Shown here: positions 1-7,863 of the stretch, in pieces
Numbering within the stretch: position 1 is the stretch's first letter
Layout: every line of letters starts with the position of its first letter
NCBI GenBank assembly: GCA_020632665.1
Contig: JACKFC010000026.1
Location: 1-64,000 of the forward strand
From: Deltaproteobacteria bacterium
GTDB taxonomy: Bacteria; Myxococcota_A; UBA9042
DNA: 64,000 nucleotides
Direction: 5' to 3'
Notes under the pieces: generated by a model
Databases searched by the model: none
What the model was told of the DNA's origin: nothing
What the model saw: the letters and a program-made list of their open reading frames with translations, nothing else
Translations under genes and position numbers: made by a program

Positions 1-2
1 TT

Positions 3-635
3 GGAAGGATAGAGTGGCTTCCGTACTCCGGACCGATGTCGATCCCTATGGGCATGACCCCACTCCACCTTCGGCAGTACATTAGCAACAACAAGATCTT
101 CGAGTCGATGCCGGGCAGGCGCTTTGCACTGAACGCGTTCTTCTTTCGGGTGTTTGACAACGTGGCCCTCTTCGACGATTCCGACTCTATACGGCGGGGC
201 ATTTCCGGCGCTGCAGAGTGCCCGACCATCGGTCCCAACGAACGCGGCGCCGCAATGGCACGATGCCTCGAGGAGCTTGGTGCAGCTGCGGCCGTGCTGC
301 CTGCGGCGCTTGCGTATTGTGCGACTTACAACAGCGTGAACGTCGAAGCCTGTGCCGTGGTTGTTGGGGATGGCAAGACCGCTGCGAACAGCGTCGCGAA
401 AACGAAGAGCTCGAGATACGAAGATGTTGCGTACGGACTTCGCTTGGCACACGAACTCGGCCATCTACTCGGGGTGGTCGGGCATCTCGGGCATGACGCA
501 CACTGGGACATCATGAAGGCAGATGGGACGATCAGCGACGACGAAACGAATTCTCCGCTCACGTGGCGGTTCTCCACCCAGACAATTCAGGATCTCCGCG
601 GCAATTCCTGCGTGATAGCTGGGGCGTGTCCATGA
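3..635 (+). CDS. Putative zinc metallopeptidase (5' end outside window)
   Basis: The reading frame is already open at the left edge, so the true start is probably upstream; the first ATG inside is at 36. The protein carries HELGHLLGVVGH (residues 139-150 counted from that ATG), a zinc-binding HExxH with glutamate base, followed by further histidines and a methionine (HWDIM) about ten residues later that could form a Met-turn, as in metzincins. The spacing is HExxHxxGxxxH, one residue longer than the usual metzincin signature, so family assignment is tentative. Several cysteines suggest an exported, disulfide-bonded protein. Its stop overlaps the next start (ATGA at 632-635), so the two are translationally coupled. 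Substrate unknown. Confidence 0.7.
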   Translation, partial: GRIEWLPYSGPMSIPMGMTPLHLRQYISNNKIFESMPGRRFALNAFFFRVFDNVALFDDSDSIRRGISGAAECPTIGPNERGAAMARCLEELGAAAAVLPAALAYCATYNSVNVEACAVVVGDGKTAANSVAKTKSSRYEDVAYGLRLAHELGHLLGVVGHLGHDAHWDIMKADGTISDDETNSPLTWRFSTQTIQDLRGNSCVIAGACP

Positions 636-1213
636 GTATAGCAGCGACCAACGCCACTCGGCACAAGGGCAGAGTCGTCCGATTCGGCTCGAGCCTCGTT
701 GGCGTCGGCCTGCTGTGCCAGGCCTGCCTGGCCGACTACGAGTGCGGGTATGCCGGTCGGAATGTGCTGGATACGCTCGATGTGCTCCTCCCGCTGTTCC
801 AGACATACGACATGCTGGAAGAGGGCGGACCGTTGCTGCCTCTTCTGCAAGGTGTCCAACACGACAAGGCGCTTGGCTGTGAACCGGCCACGCCCAAACA
901 ACTCGTGGAGTGGGCGCACGCAGGGAAGATCGCAGCCGTCGGCAGGATCGACGGATCACGACGGGCCTGGTCTGGGTTCCCGATCTCCGAATCACTGCTC
1001 TCGGACCCCGCCGTACGCGACGGCGCGCGTTGGGCGCGCATCCGGTGGTATGTCGACTCGCCGCCGGGCATCTGCCGAACCTATGAATTCTCCGGACGCA
1101 TCTACCTCCCCGGCGACTCCGCATCCATCACGGGCCACGACTGTCCGAACGATCCGTACTTGCTCAACCCCACCTTTCGAACCATCGGCACGACCTGCGA
1201 GGCCCTGCCATGA
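632..1213 (+). CDS. Hypothetical secreted protein
   Basis: 193 residues. I chose the ATG at 632 because it overlaps the upstream stop as ATGA; an in-frame ATG at 563 lies well inside the upstream gene. The N-terminus has a basic stretch and then a short hydrophobic segment ending in cysteines (GLLCQAC), consistent with an export signal, although this is not a clean lipobox. The mature part is cysteine-containing with no family I recognise. It sits between the metallopeptidase and a lipoprotein, with ATGA overlaps on both sides, so the three are likely one transcript and may form one surface-associated unit. Confidence 0.6.
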   Translation: MSIAATNATRHKGRVVRFGSSLVGVGLLCQACLADYECGYAGRNVLDTLDVLLPLFQTYDMLEEGGPLLPLLQGVQHDKALGCEPATPKQLVEWAHAGKIAAVGRIDGSRRAWSGFPISESLLSDPAVRDGARWARIRWYVDSPPGICRTYEFSGRIYLPGDSASITGHDCPNDPYLLNPTFRTIGTTCEALP

Positions 1214-1656
1214 TCCGCGCGCCTCGCTGCCTCGCCGCCTCTCTCCTCTGCGCGGTCCTCGCCGCCGCGCTCGCGGGCTGCGCCGAGGGCTTCGTCGTCG
1301 ACGTCGTCCTCCGAGACGAGAACGCCGCTGCAATCTCGGACACCTGCCGGCTGCTGCGCTCCGAACTCCCGCTTCGGCCGTCGAAGGGAGTGATGCTCTG
1401 CGACGACGTGACCTGCGACGCGACGACGTGCTTCGTCCCACTCACGGAAGAGCAGCACGAATCCGCCCGCAAGGCGCCGATCGACGTCCTGATCGCCGAC
1501 CTCGAGGGCGCCGCTGGACCGCGGTGTGGGCTCTTGCGCGTCGATCTCCGGGCGGTTGGTGAAGACGTCCGGCAGGTCGACGGTGGAACCGTCACGCTGC
1601 TCCCCCTCGGGGTCGAGGGCTCGGCCTGTATCTGGCTGTCCGGTCAGGCGGAGTAG
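1210..1656 (+). CDS. Hypothetical lipoprotein
   Basis: 148 residues. The start overlaps the preceding stop (ATGA). A typical lipoprotein signal peptide is present: basic n-region, alanine/leucine core, and lipobox ALAGC at about residues 20-24. The mature part has four or five further cysteines and no domain I recognise. It is the third gene of a coupled operon with the metallopeptidase and a secreted protein. Function unknown. Confidence 0.65.
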   Translation: MIRAPRCLAASLLCAVLAAALAGCAEGFVVDVVLRDENAAAISDTCRLLRSELPLRPSKGVMLCDDVTCDATTCFVPLTEEQHESARKAPIDVLIADLEGAAGPRCGLLRVDLRAVGEDVRQVDGGTVTLLPLGVEGSACIWLSGQAE

Positions 1657-1664
1657 CGCAGACG

Positions 1665-1698
1665 CTTGACGCCGCAGACGCCACCCCCCGGACGCCGC
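1665..1698 (+). repeat. Direct repeat, left copy (imperfect 34 bp)
   Basis: The stretch beginning CTTGACGCCGCAGACGCC matches 31 of 34 bases at 4286-4319. The two copies bracket the block holding the HsdM remnants and the AlbA-type regulator. It lies just after the stop of the lipoprotein gene. It could mark the edge of an inserted segment or be a dispersed intergenic repeat of this genome; the window cannot decide between these. Confidence 0.5.
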
Positions 1699-1747
1699 TC
1701 GTCGAAGTGCCCGGTACCTCGCTTTGCTTGGAAATGCGTCGTGTTGA

Positions 1748-1798
1748 GCCCCGCGGAGGCGGGGCGTCCACCGTTAGCCCGTGACTTCAGTCGCGGGC
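1748..1798. mobile_element. Paired hairpins resembling an IS200/IS605-type end (remnant)
   Basis: Two hairpins stand close together: GCCCCGC-GGAG-GCGGGGC at 1748-1765, and GCCCG-T-GACT-TC-AGTC-G-CGGGC at 1777-1798. The second resembles the subterminal palindromes of IS200/IS605-family elements and their TnpB guide-RNA scaffolds, which often read AGCCC...ACTTCAGT...GGGCT. No TnpA or TnpB gene is present, so at most this is a leftover end. It lies exactly where the hsdM fragment loses its family similarity, so insertion or excision here could have truncated that gene. Resemblance is by eye only. Confidence 0.35.
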
Positions 1799-2067
1799 GT
1801 GGGGACCGACCAGATCGGAGGACAAGCCGGGCCGATGGCCTCTCCTGCCGCAGCCGCCGATACCTCCGTCTCTCTCGCATACCCCTCATCCTCATCCAAC
1901 GCCGCCAACGCCCCGGCAAAGTCCTCGTCCCACGCATCCGAGAGTCGCTTGTAGAAGAGCAACGGACAGACGAATTGCTTGCAATCGCCCGCGTCGACCA
2001 AACCGCGCAGCAGCGTGGCCGCGCCCCAGAGGTACGATTCGAGGGCCGATTGCGTCAGGGTGTTCAT
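1774..2067 (-). pseudogene. hsdM: Truncated type I restriction-modification methylase (HsdM N-terminus)
   Basis: A 97-residue frame opens with the typical HsdM N-terminal helical domain: LESYLWGAATLLRG, then CPLLFYKRLSDAWDEDF. Full HsdM proteins run to about 500 residues with an N6-adenine methylase domain (NPPF/Y motif); none of that is here. After about residue 68 the similarity stops and the frame runs into the hairpin DNA, ending inside it. Two positions usually aromatic in the family read cysteine (GDCKQFVC), perhaps relaxed mutation. Its ATG overlaps the stop of the upstream regulator (ATGA at 2064-2067), so it was once the next cistron of a restriction-modification operon. Not expected to be functional. 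Confidence 0.7.
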
Positions 2068-3995
2068 GCTGGGGTCGCCTCCGGGGTGGTGTACTTCTGC
2101 TCCGGGTGTTTGGGCATCTCGGGCACGGTGTAGACCAACTCGCCGCTCTCGAGCATCGGCCGGAGGTGCTCGCGTGCCAGGTTCTTCGCGTCCCGATCGC
2201 CGAAGATGCTCGCCAATTCCCTGGCAGAATGCGGTCGAACCGCACAGATCGCGACGATCAGGGGCCGCAACGTATGCTGTCGGGGCCGCGACCCAGCCTT
2301 GCGGACGCGGTCACGGAGCGCCATGGGTAGATCCGAACCCGCCATGGGTAGATCCGCGCCCGCCATGGGTAGATCCGAACCCGCCATGGGTAGATCCGAG
2401 CCGAGCTGGTGTAGATCCGAGTCCGCCATGGGTAGATCCGCGCCCGCCATGGGTAAATCCGCGCCCAGATGGTGTGGATACGTGGTCGCCATCGGTACAT
2501 CGCTGACGACCCGCGCCGTCGGCAAGTAGTAGGTCCGACTCCCCGAGCCCTTCATCTCAAGCAACCCGAGATCCCGCAGCCGCCGCAGGTGGTGCGAGGC
2601 CGAGAGCGTATCGACGCGGTTGATTGAGCGATACGACGCGTTGTCGATGGCGCCGAGCTCCCGCACTACGACCATCGCCCGCATCTCCTCGTCCGAGAGC
2701 CGCTCGCCCGTCAGCCCCGTGAGCCAGGCGAGATCGTCCACGCCGAGGAAGTGGTGGAACAAGAACGTCGCGACGAATTGGTCCGGTCGTCGACTCGACT
2801 CGAACGTCGGCGGCAGCAGGTCCTGCGCCAACATCAACTCACGCATCACGCGGATGCCGCTGCCCTTGGTCTCGGCGAGGTGGATATCGTGCAGCACCGC
2901 GGCGATCCGCGGGTTGCGCGTCTGCGACCCCGGCTCGCCGAGCTGCTCTTCGGCCTTGAGCGAATGGCCCGGGTTGCGGACCTCGAGCCGGTTCGCGTAG
3001 CGCAAGATCTGGATCGGGCTGTGGATGCGGTAGCTGCGGTGCATCACCGCGTTGACGATGGCTTCGCGAAGCACGCGGGTCGGCAACACGGGCTCGTCTT
3101 TTCGCAGGGCAGAGCCCTCCGGCAGCGAGAACGACGTCGGCAGGTCGTCGTGCACCGCCGCGATCGCGCGCCGCGTCGCGAGGATCAACGGCGCGCGGAT
3201 CTCGACGGTGTCGAAGCGACGGTCGGGGTCCTGGACCCACTCGCGGCCCGGAATGCGGATGTAGTCGACGCGCATCATCGGGAAGCAACGGCGAAGCGCC
3301 ATCGACGTGCCGAAGAGCAGCACGCCCGCCACCGTCGGCCGCAGTGTGCCGTCTTGCATCGCGACGGCACCGAGCGCCCGGAGCAGGTCGCGGTCGGACC
3401 AAGCCAGCTCCTCCGCTGTTGAATTCGCGGCCTCGCGGAGCTGCCGGTAGACGCGGATCGCCTCGGAATCGAGATCGTCGAGGTCAGCGTCCGCCAGAAC
3501 GGCAGCATCGTAGGTATCCTGCTGGTGGCCCTGGTAGAGCGCGACGAGGTCGTCTTCGGTGCCCTCCTGGTCGGTCGGACCGACCCGCCGAAACGCTCCC
3601 CGCGGCAGCCCCAGCTTGGTCAGATAGAGCGGCTTCTCGGTCGGCGCCGACTCGGCCACGAAGACCACGAGGACGGGCTTGCCCTCGACCTCTTCGACGG
3701 CGATCTGTGGGCGCACGGGCCGATTGAACGCCGAAGCGCATTGCGACGCGAGGTCGCTCTGCAGCTTGTCGGGCTCGCGGACGCCTTCGACTTCGTACGT
3801 GCGACCGAAAAGGCCGAGTTGCGTGGACGGCACGACGCCGAGCAGCAGATGCCCGCCGCCGAGGCCGGGCTCGTTGGCAAAGGCGCATACCGTCTCGAGT
3901 ACCGAGCGGTCGATGGCGCTGCCACGCTTGGCTTCAATCTCGTGCGACTCGTCGAGCGCGCGAAGCTCTTCGAGCAGCGAAGCCGCGCTCCTCAT
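2064..3995 (-). CDS. AlbA_2 / ATPase-fold transcriptional regulator (COG2865-like)
   Basis: About 643 residues. Order of parts: an AlbA_2/Schlafen-like DNA-binding domain (about 15-130), a GHKL-like ATPase segment with LREAIVNAVMHRSY and a GSGIR glycine loop (about 300-400), a winged-helix segment (about 430-490), a heptapeptide-repeat linker, and a second possible winged helix at the C-terminus. Proteins of this type occur inside type I restriction-modification and other defence operons. The ATG at 3995 overlaps the stop of the small upstream frame (ATGA); an in-frame ATG at 4004 is equally possible and neither has its own clear ribosome site. The downstream cistron is a truncated hsdM, so the regulator may have outlived its operon. 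The linker encoded by 21-bp repeats is the oddity. Confidence 0.75.
   Translation of the reverse strand: MRSAASLLEELRALDESHEIEAKRGSAIDRSVLETVCAFANEPGLGGGHLLLGVVPSTQLGLFGRTYEVEGVREPDKLQSDLASQCASAFNRPVRPQIAVEEVEGKPVLVVFVAESAPTEKPLYLTKLGLPRGAFRRVGPTDQEGTEDDLVALYQGHQQDTYDAAVLADADLDDLDSEAIRVYRQLREAANSTAEELAWSDRDLLRALGAVAMQDGTLRPTVAGVLLFGTSMALRRCFPMMRVDYIRIPGREWVQDPDRRFDTVEIRAPLILATRRAIAAVHDDLPTSFSLPEGSALRKDEPVLPTRVLREAIVNAVMHRSYRIHSPIQILRYANRLEVRNPGHSLKAEEQLGEPGSQTRNPRIAAVLHDIHLAETKGSGIRVMRELMLAQDLLPPTFESSRRPDQFVATFLFHHFLGVDDLAWLTGLTGERLSDEEMRAMVVVRELGAIDNASYRSINRVDTLSASHHLRRLRDLGLLEMKGSGSRTYYLPTARVVSDVPMATTYPHHLGADLPMAGADLPMADSDLHQLGSDLPMAGSDLPMAGADLPMAGSDLPMALRDRVRKAGSRPRQHTLRPLIVAICAVRPHSARELASIFGDRDAKNLAREHLRPMLESGELVYTVPEMPKHPEQKYTTPEATPA
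2321..2488 (-). repeat. In-frame 21-bp tandem repeat (8 units)
   Basis: Eight consecutive 21-bp units encode a heptapeptide of type G[AS]DLPMA inside the regulator gene. Most units differ by one to three bases; two (2405-2425 and 2468-2488) are more diverged and read variants such as DSDLHQL. The length is a multiple of three, so copy-number change would keep the frame. It forms a linker between the winged-helix region and the C-terminal domain. Confidence 0.9.
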
Positions 3996-4141
3996 GCCAA
4001 CCATCCGTCGCGCCGCAGCACCTCGCCGATGCTGAGGTTCCGATCGGTCCGATCGAGGGGGTTCCCTGGCACGATGTTGGCGGCCTCCCAGAGATTGGAC
4101 TCCAATTCGGAACTGGTGAGTGCGTCCGTCGTCGCCATCAT
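3992..4141 (-). CDS. Small ORF with HsdM-like N-terminal helix
   Basis: 49 residues, ATG at 4141 with a strong ribosome site (AGGAGG seven bases upstream); a second ATG follows immediately at 4138. The segment LESNLWEAANI matches the first helix of HsdM-type methylases, after which the sequence departs from the family. The stop overlaps the regulator start (ATGA). It is either a remnant of a second methylase gene now acting as a leader cistron that feeds ribosomes to the regulator, or a real small protein. I favour the remnant/leader reading. Confidence 0.45.
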   Translation of the reverse strand: MMATTDALTSSELESNLWEAANIVPGNPLDRTDRNLSIGEVLRRDGWLA

Positions 4142-4247
4142 GAGCCCTCCTCCTCGCCTGCGAGCACCGGACGGTGGCACAGTGCCCAAGTAAGGAAAAG
4201 GCTCCCGGCCCGACGTTGCCGCCGAACACGACGACCGGCGTCGCATT

Positions 4248-4267
4248 GCGTCAAGGACCCTTGACGC
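4248..4267. promoter_or_regulatory. 20-bp perfect palindrome between divergent genes
   Basis: GCGTCAAGGACCCTTGACGC has two perfect nine-base arms separated by AC. It lies between the start of the regulator operon (4141, minus) and the ATP-grasp gene (4333, plus), where an operator for a dimeric DNA-binding protein would be expected. The AlbA-type regulator with its winged-helix domains is the nearest candidate binder; that link is inference. Confidence 0.45.
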
Positions 4268-4285
4268 CCGCCCCGCCCCGTGTCA

Positions 4286-4319
4286 CTTGGCGCCGCAGGC
4301 GCCACCCCCCGGCCGCCGC
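4286..4319 (+). repeat. Direct repeat, right copy (imperfect 34 bp)
   Basis: Matches 1665-1698 at 31 of 34 bases and has the same orientation. It closes the block containing the HsdM remnants and regulator and lies just upstream of the ATP-grasp gene. Confidence 0.5.
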
Positions 4320-4332
4320 AGGAACCCCAGCC

Positions 4333-5550
4333 ATGCGCACCGCCGTCCTCGTCGCCCCCTACGCGATGCCGAACACCCTCCGCTACGTCCTGGCGCTCTG
4401 CGAGCTGCCCGGCGTCCGCCCGGCGCTGATCTCCGCCGACCCGCCGCAGCGCTTCCCGGCCTCGATCCGCGAGCGCCTCGCCGCCTTCGAGACGGTCGGC
4501 AACTGCTTCGACGGCCACGCCCTCGCGCTCGCCACCCAGCGTATCGCCGCCCGCACCGGCGGCGTCGACCGGCTCTTCGGCGTGCTCGAACAGCTGCAGC
4601 TCCCGGTCGCCAAGGCCCGCGATCTGGCCGGCGTTCCCGGCATGGGCGCGGCGGTGGTGCACCGCTTCCGCGACAAATCCGCGATGAAGCAGGCCCTGCG
4701 CGCCGCCGGGGTGCCGTGCGCTCGCTACGCCCGGGTCGAGAAGGCGCAAGACGCGCTGCGCTTCGTCGACGAGGTCGGCCTGCCGATCATCCTCAAGCCG
4801 GTCGACGGCCTCGGCACCCGCGCCACCTTCCGCGTGCAGACCCGCGAGGAGCTCGAGGTCGCGCTGGCCTCGCTCCGGCCGAGCCGGCGCAACCCGCTGC
4901 AGGCCGAGGAATTCCTGGTCGGCAGCGAGCATTCGTTCGAGACCGTGACCATCGACGGCAAGCCTATCTGGTCGAGCTCGACGGACTATCTCCCCGGTCC
5001 GCTCGAGGTGATGGAGACGCCCTGGATCCAGTATTGCGTCCTGCTGCCGCGCGAGACCGCGGGGATGGAGCGCTTCCGCGCAGTCAACCACGCCGCCCTG
5101 AACGCGCTCGGGATGCAGACCGGCCTCTCGCACATGGAGTGGTTCCTCCGCCGTGACGGCAGCGTCGCGGTCAACGAGGTCGGCGCGCGCCCGCCGGGCG
5201 TCAACATCATGCCGCTGATGAGCCACGCCCACGGCGTCGACTTCGTGCGGCTGTGGATGCGCCTGATGGTCCTCGACCAGTTCACGCCGCCGGTGCGCAA
5301 GCGCGCCGCGGGAGCCGCGTTCTTCCGCGGCCAGGGCAAGGGCACCCGCGTGGTGGCGGTGCACGGCGTGCGGCAGGCGCAGGAAGAGGTCGGCCGCTAC
5401 GTGGTCGAGGCGTCGATGCCGAAGGTCGGGCAGAGCCGGGCAGAGGGCTACGAGGGCGAGGGCTTCGCGGTCGTCGCCGCCGATACCACCGATGAGGTCC
5501 GGCACGCGCTGGCGCGGCTGATCCGCAACGTCCGCGTCGAGCTCGGTTAG
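4333..5550 (+). CDS. ATP-grasp domain enzyme (carboxylate-amine/thiol ligase type)
   Basis: 405 residues from the ATG at 4333, preceded by CAGGAA as ribosome site; the frame is open further upstream but that part overlaps the repeat and palindrome. The ATP-grasp fold is visible: RDKSAMK (113-119), the nucleotide-binding lysine in LPIILKPVDGLGTRAT (150-165, K155), EEFLVGSE, and the metal-binding NEVGARPPG near 280. ATP-grasp enzymes join a carboxylate to an amine or thiol through an acyl phosphate; the substrate cannot be read from sequence. Neighbours (MtfA, aldehyde dehydrogenase) run in the same direction with short gaps, suggesting one transcript, but do not define a pathway. Confidence 0.8.
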   Translation: MRTAVLVAPYAMPNTLRYVLALCELPGVRPALISADPPQRFPASIRERLAAFETVGNCFDGHALALATQRIAARTGGVDRLFGVLEQLQLPVAKARDLAGVPGMGAAVVHRFRDKSAMKQALRAAGVPCARYARVEKAQDALRFVDEVGLPIILKPVDGLGTRATFRVQTREELEVALASLRPSRRNPLQAEEFLVGSEHSFETVTIDGKPIWSSSTDYLPGPLEVMETPWIQYCVLLPRETAGMERFRAVNHAALNALGMQTGLSHMEWFLRRDGSVAVNEVGARPPGVNIMPLMSHAHGVDFVRLWMRLMVLDQFTPPVRKRAAGAAFFRGQGKGTRVVAVHGVRQAQEEVGRYVVEASMPKVGQSRAEGYEGEGFAVVAADTTDEVRHALARLIRNVRVELG

Positions 5551-5569
5551 CGACGAGCGAGGTGTTGCG

Positions 5570-6349
5570 ATGTGCTGGGCCTGGTGGCGCGCGCGACGGC
5601 GGCGGAAGGTGCTCGCCGCGCCGCTCGATCCGCAGTGGCAGCGATGGCTGACCGACGACGTCGCCTTCTTCGCCCGCATGCCGGCCGAGCAGCAGCGGCA
5701 GCTCCTCGACTTGGTCCGCATCCTGGTCGCCGAGACGCGTTTTGTCGCCGCGGCCGGCTTCGAGCTGAGCGAGCGCCACCGGGTCGTCATCGCGGCGGCG
5801 ATGGCGCGGCTGGCGCTGGGGTTGGGGCCCGACGTCTACCGCGACCTGCGCAGCGTCGTGGTCTACCCCGACGCGTGGAAGAACACAGCGCTCGGTGAGG
5901 GCGCGATCTTGGGCGAGGCACACGATTTCGGCGTCGTGGTGCTGAGCTGGAAGGACGTCGCCGGCGGGCTGCGCAACGACGCCGACGGCCACGACACCGC
6001 GACGCACGAATTCGCCCACGTCCTCGACGGCCTCGACGGTCGCTTCGACGGCGTACCACCGCTGGCATCGCGCCCGGAGTTGGCCGAATTCGCGGGCTTG
6101 GTGCGGCATCATCTGGGCCGGCTGCGGCGCGACCGCAAGCCCGAGCGGCGGGTGTTGCGCAGCTACGGCGCCACCAACGAGGCCGAGTTCTTCGCCGTCG
6201 CGACCGAAGCATTTTTCGAGAAGCCCCGACAATTGCAGAAGCGCTTGCCCGAGCTCTACGCCGAGCTGGTCGAGCTCTACCGGGTCGACCCGGCGGCGTG
6301 GACGCAATCCGAGCGCGATCGTACGCTCGCCGCCCCCATGGAGGACTGA
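5570..6349 (+). CDS. mtfA: MtfA-family zinc peptidase (M90)
   Basis: 259 residues, the usual MtfA size. The active site reads THEFAHVLDGLDG with HExxH at H146-E147-H150, and the downstream NEAEFFAVATEAFFE segment supplies the family's conserved glutamate region. MtfA of Escherichia coli is an aminopeptidase linked to glucose phosphotransferase regulation through binding of the repressor Mlc; whether that role exists here is unknown. It sits 19 bases after the ATP-grasp gene and abuts the aldehyde dehydrogenase start directly. Confidence 0.85.
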   Translation: MCWAWWRARRRRKVLAAPLDPQWQRWLTDDVAFFARMPAEQQRQLLDLVRILVAETRFVAAAGFELSERHRVVIAAAMARLALGLGPDVYRDLRSVVVYPDAWKNTALGEGAILGEAHDFGVVVLSWKDVAGGLRNDADGHDTATHEFAHVLDGLDGRFDGVPPLASRPELAEFAGLVRHHLGRLRRDRKPERRVLRSYGATNEAEFFAVATEAFFEKPRQLQKRLPELYAELVELYRVDPAAWTQSERDRTLAAPMED

Positions 6350-7861
6350 ATGCACGCACCGTCTCTCGCCCCCTCTCTCGAGCCCTGCCTCGACCCTCGC
6401 ATCCTCGCCTCAGGCCTCTCCGGGCTGCATCTGATCGACGGCGCGATGGTCCCGGCCGCTGGCGGCAAGTGCTTCGCGGTGCACAACCCGGCGACGATGG
6501 AGGTCATCGGCGAGGCTGCGGAGGGCGACAGCGCCGACGTCGAGCACGCCGTCGCCGCGGCGAAGGCGGCGCAGCCGGGCTGGGCGGCGATGCGGGCGCG
6601 GGATCGCGGCAAGCTCGTCGCGGCCTGCGGGCAGAAGCTGCTGGCCCACGTCGAGGAGCTGGCGCGGCTGACGGCGCTCGAGACCGGCAAGGCGATCCGC
6701 ACCGAGAGCCGGGTCGAGGCCGGGGTGCTGGCCGACGTCTTCACCTACTACGGCGGCCTGGGTGGCGAGCTGAAGGGCGAGACGATCCCCTTTCACCCCG
6801 ACCAGATCGTCTACACCACGCGCGAGCCGATCGGCGTGGTGGGGGCCATCATCCCGTGGAACGCGCCGCTGCTGCTGATGGCGCTGAAGATCGCGCCGGC
6901 CCTGGTCGCCGGCAACGCCGTCATCGTCAAATCGGCCGAAGAGGCGCCCTTCGGCGTGCTCCGCGTCGCGCAGATCATGGCCGAGGTCCTGCCCAAGGGC
7001 GTGTTCTCGCTGCTCTCGGGCGACGGCCCCGGCTGCGGCGGACCGCTCGCCGGCCACCCCGGCATCGGCAAGCTCACCTTCACCGGCTCGGTCGAGACCG
7101 GCCGCATCATCGCCCACGCCGCGGCCGAGAAGTTGGTCCCGTGCACGCTCGAGCTCGGCGGCAAGTCGCCGATGATCGTGATGGACGACTGCGATCTGGA
7201 GCTCGCCATCGCCGGCGCCGTCGGCGGGATGCGCTTCACCCGGCAGGGCCAGAGCTGCACCGCGGCCTCGCGGATCTTCGTCCAGCGCAACGTGCTGCGC
7301 GGCTTCGTCGACGCGCTGCGTGCCAAGGTCGACGCGATGGTCATGGGCGATCCGCTCGACGAGGCCACCGATATCGGCACCATCATCTCGCCGCGGCAGA
7401 AGGCGACGGTCGAGCGGTATATCGCCATCGGCGAGGGCATCGACGGCGCCGTCGCGCACCGCTGCAGCGCGCTGCCGAGCGATCCGGCTTTTGCCTCCGG
7501 CCTCTTCGTCCGGCCGGTGATCTTCGAGGGCCTCGACAACGATTGCCAGGTCGCGCGGGAGGAGATCTTCGGCCCCGTCACGATGGTCATCCCCTTCGAC
7601 GACTACGAAGAAGCCATCGCGATGGCCAACGACTCCGACTACGGCCTGGCCGCGACCATCTGGACCCGCGACCTCGGCCGCGCCCTCGACGCCACCCAGC
7701 GCCTGCAGGCCGGCTTCGTGCAGGTGAACCAGAACCTCGTCGTGCAGCCGACCCTCTCCTACGGCGGCGTGAAGACCTCCGGCGTCGGCAAGGAGGCCGA
7801 TCTGCGCGCGATGCTCGACCACTTCACCCACGGCAAGACCGTGTTGATGCGGGTTCGCTAG
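6350..7861 (+). CDS. NAD(P)-dependent aldehyde dehydrogenase
   Basis: 503 residues. All ALDH-superfamily landmarks are present: PWN (N171), the general base in LELGG (E268), catalytic cysteine in GQSC (C303) and the EEIFGPV motif. It oxidises an aldehyde to the acid; the presence of the glutamate base argues against a CoA-acylating type. The ATG follows the mtfA stop with no gap, so it is likely co-transcribed. The substrate is not evident. Confidence 0.85.
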   Translation: MHAPSLAPSLEPCLDPRILASGLSGLHLIDGAMVPAAGGKCFAVHNPATMEVIGEAAEGDSADVEHAVAAAKAAQPGWAAMRARDRGKLVAACGQKLLAHVEELARLTALETGKAIRTESRVEAGVLADVFTYYGGLGGELKGETIPFHPDQIVYTTREPIGVVGAIIPWNAPLLLMALKIAPALVAGNAVIVKSAEEAPFGVLRVAQIMAEVLPKGVFSLLSGDGPGCGGPLAGHPGIGKLTFTGSVETGRIIAHAAAEKLVPCTLELGGKSPMIVMDDCDLELAIAGAVGGMRFTRQGQSCTAASRIFVQRNVLRGFVDALRAKVDAMVMGDPLDEATDIGTIISPRQKATVERYIAIGEGIDGAVAHRCSALPSDPAFASGLFVRPVIFEGLDNDCQVAREEIFGPVTMVIPFDDYEEAIAMANDSDYGLAATIWTRDLGRALDATQRLQAGFVQVNQNLVVQPTLSYGGVKTSGVGKEADLRAMLDHFTHGKTVLMRVR

Positions 7862-7863
7862 CG

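Noticed and set aside
4142..4332. tRNA or small RNA in the regulator/ATP-grasp intergenic region
   Set aside because: No cloverleaf or tRNA consensus boxes were found; the region is explained by a palindrome, a repeat and ribosome sites.
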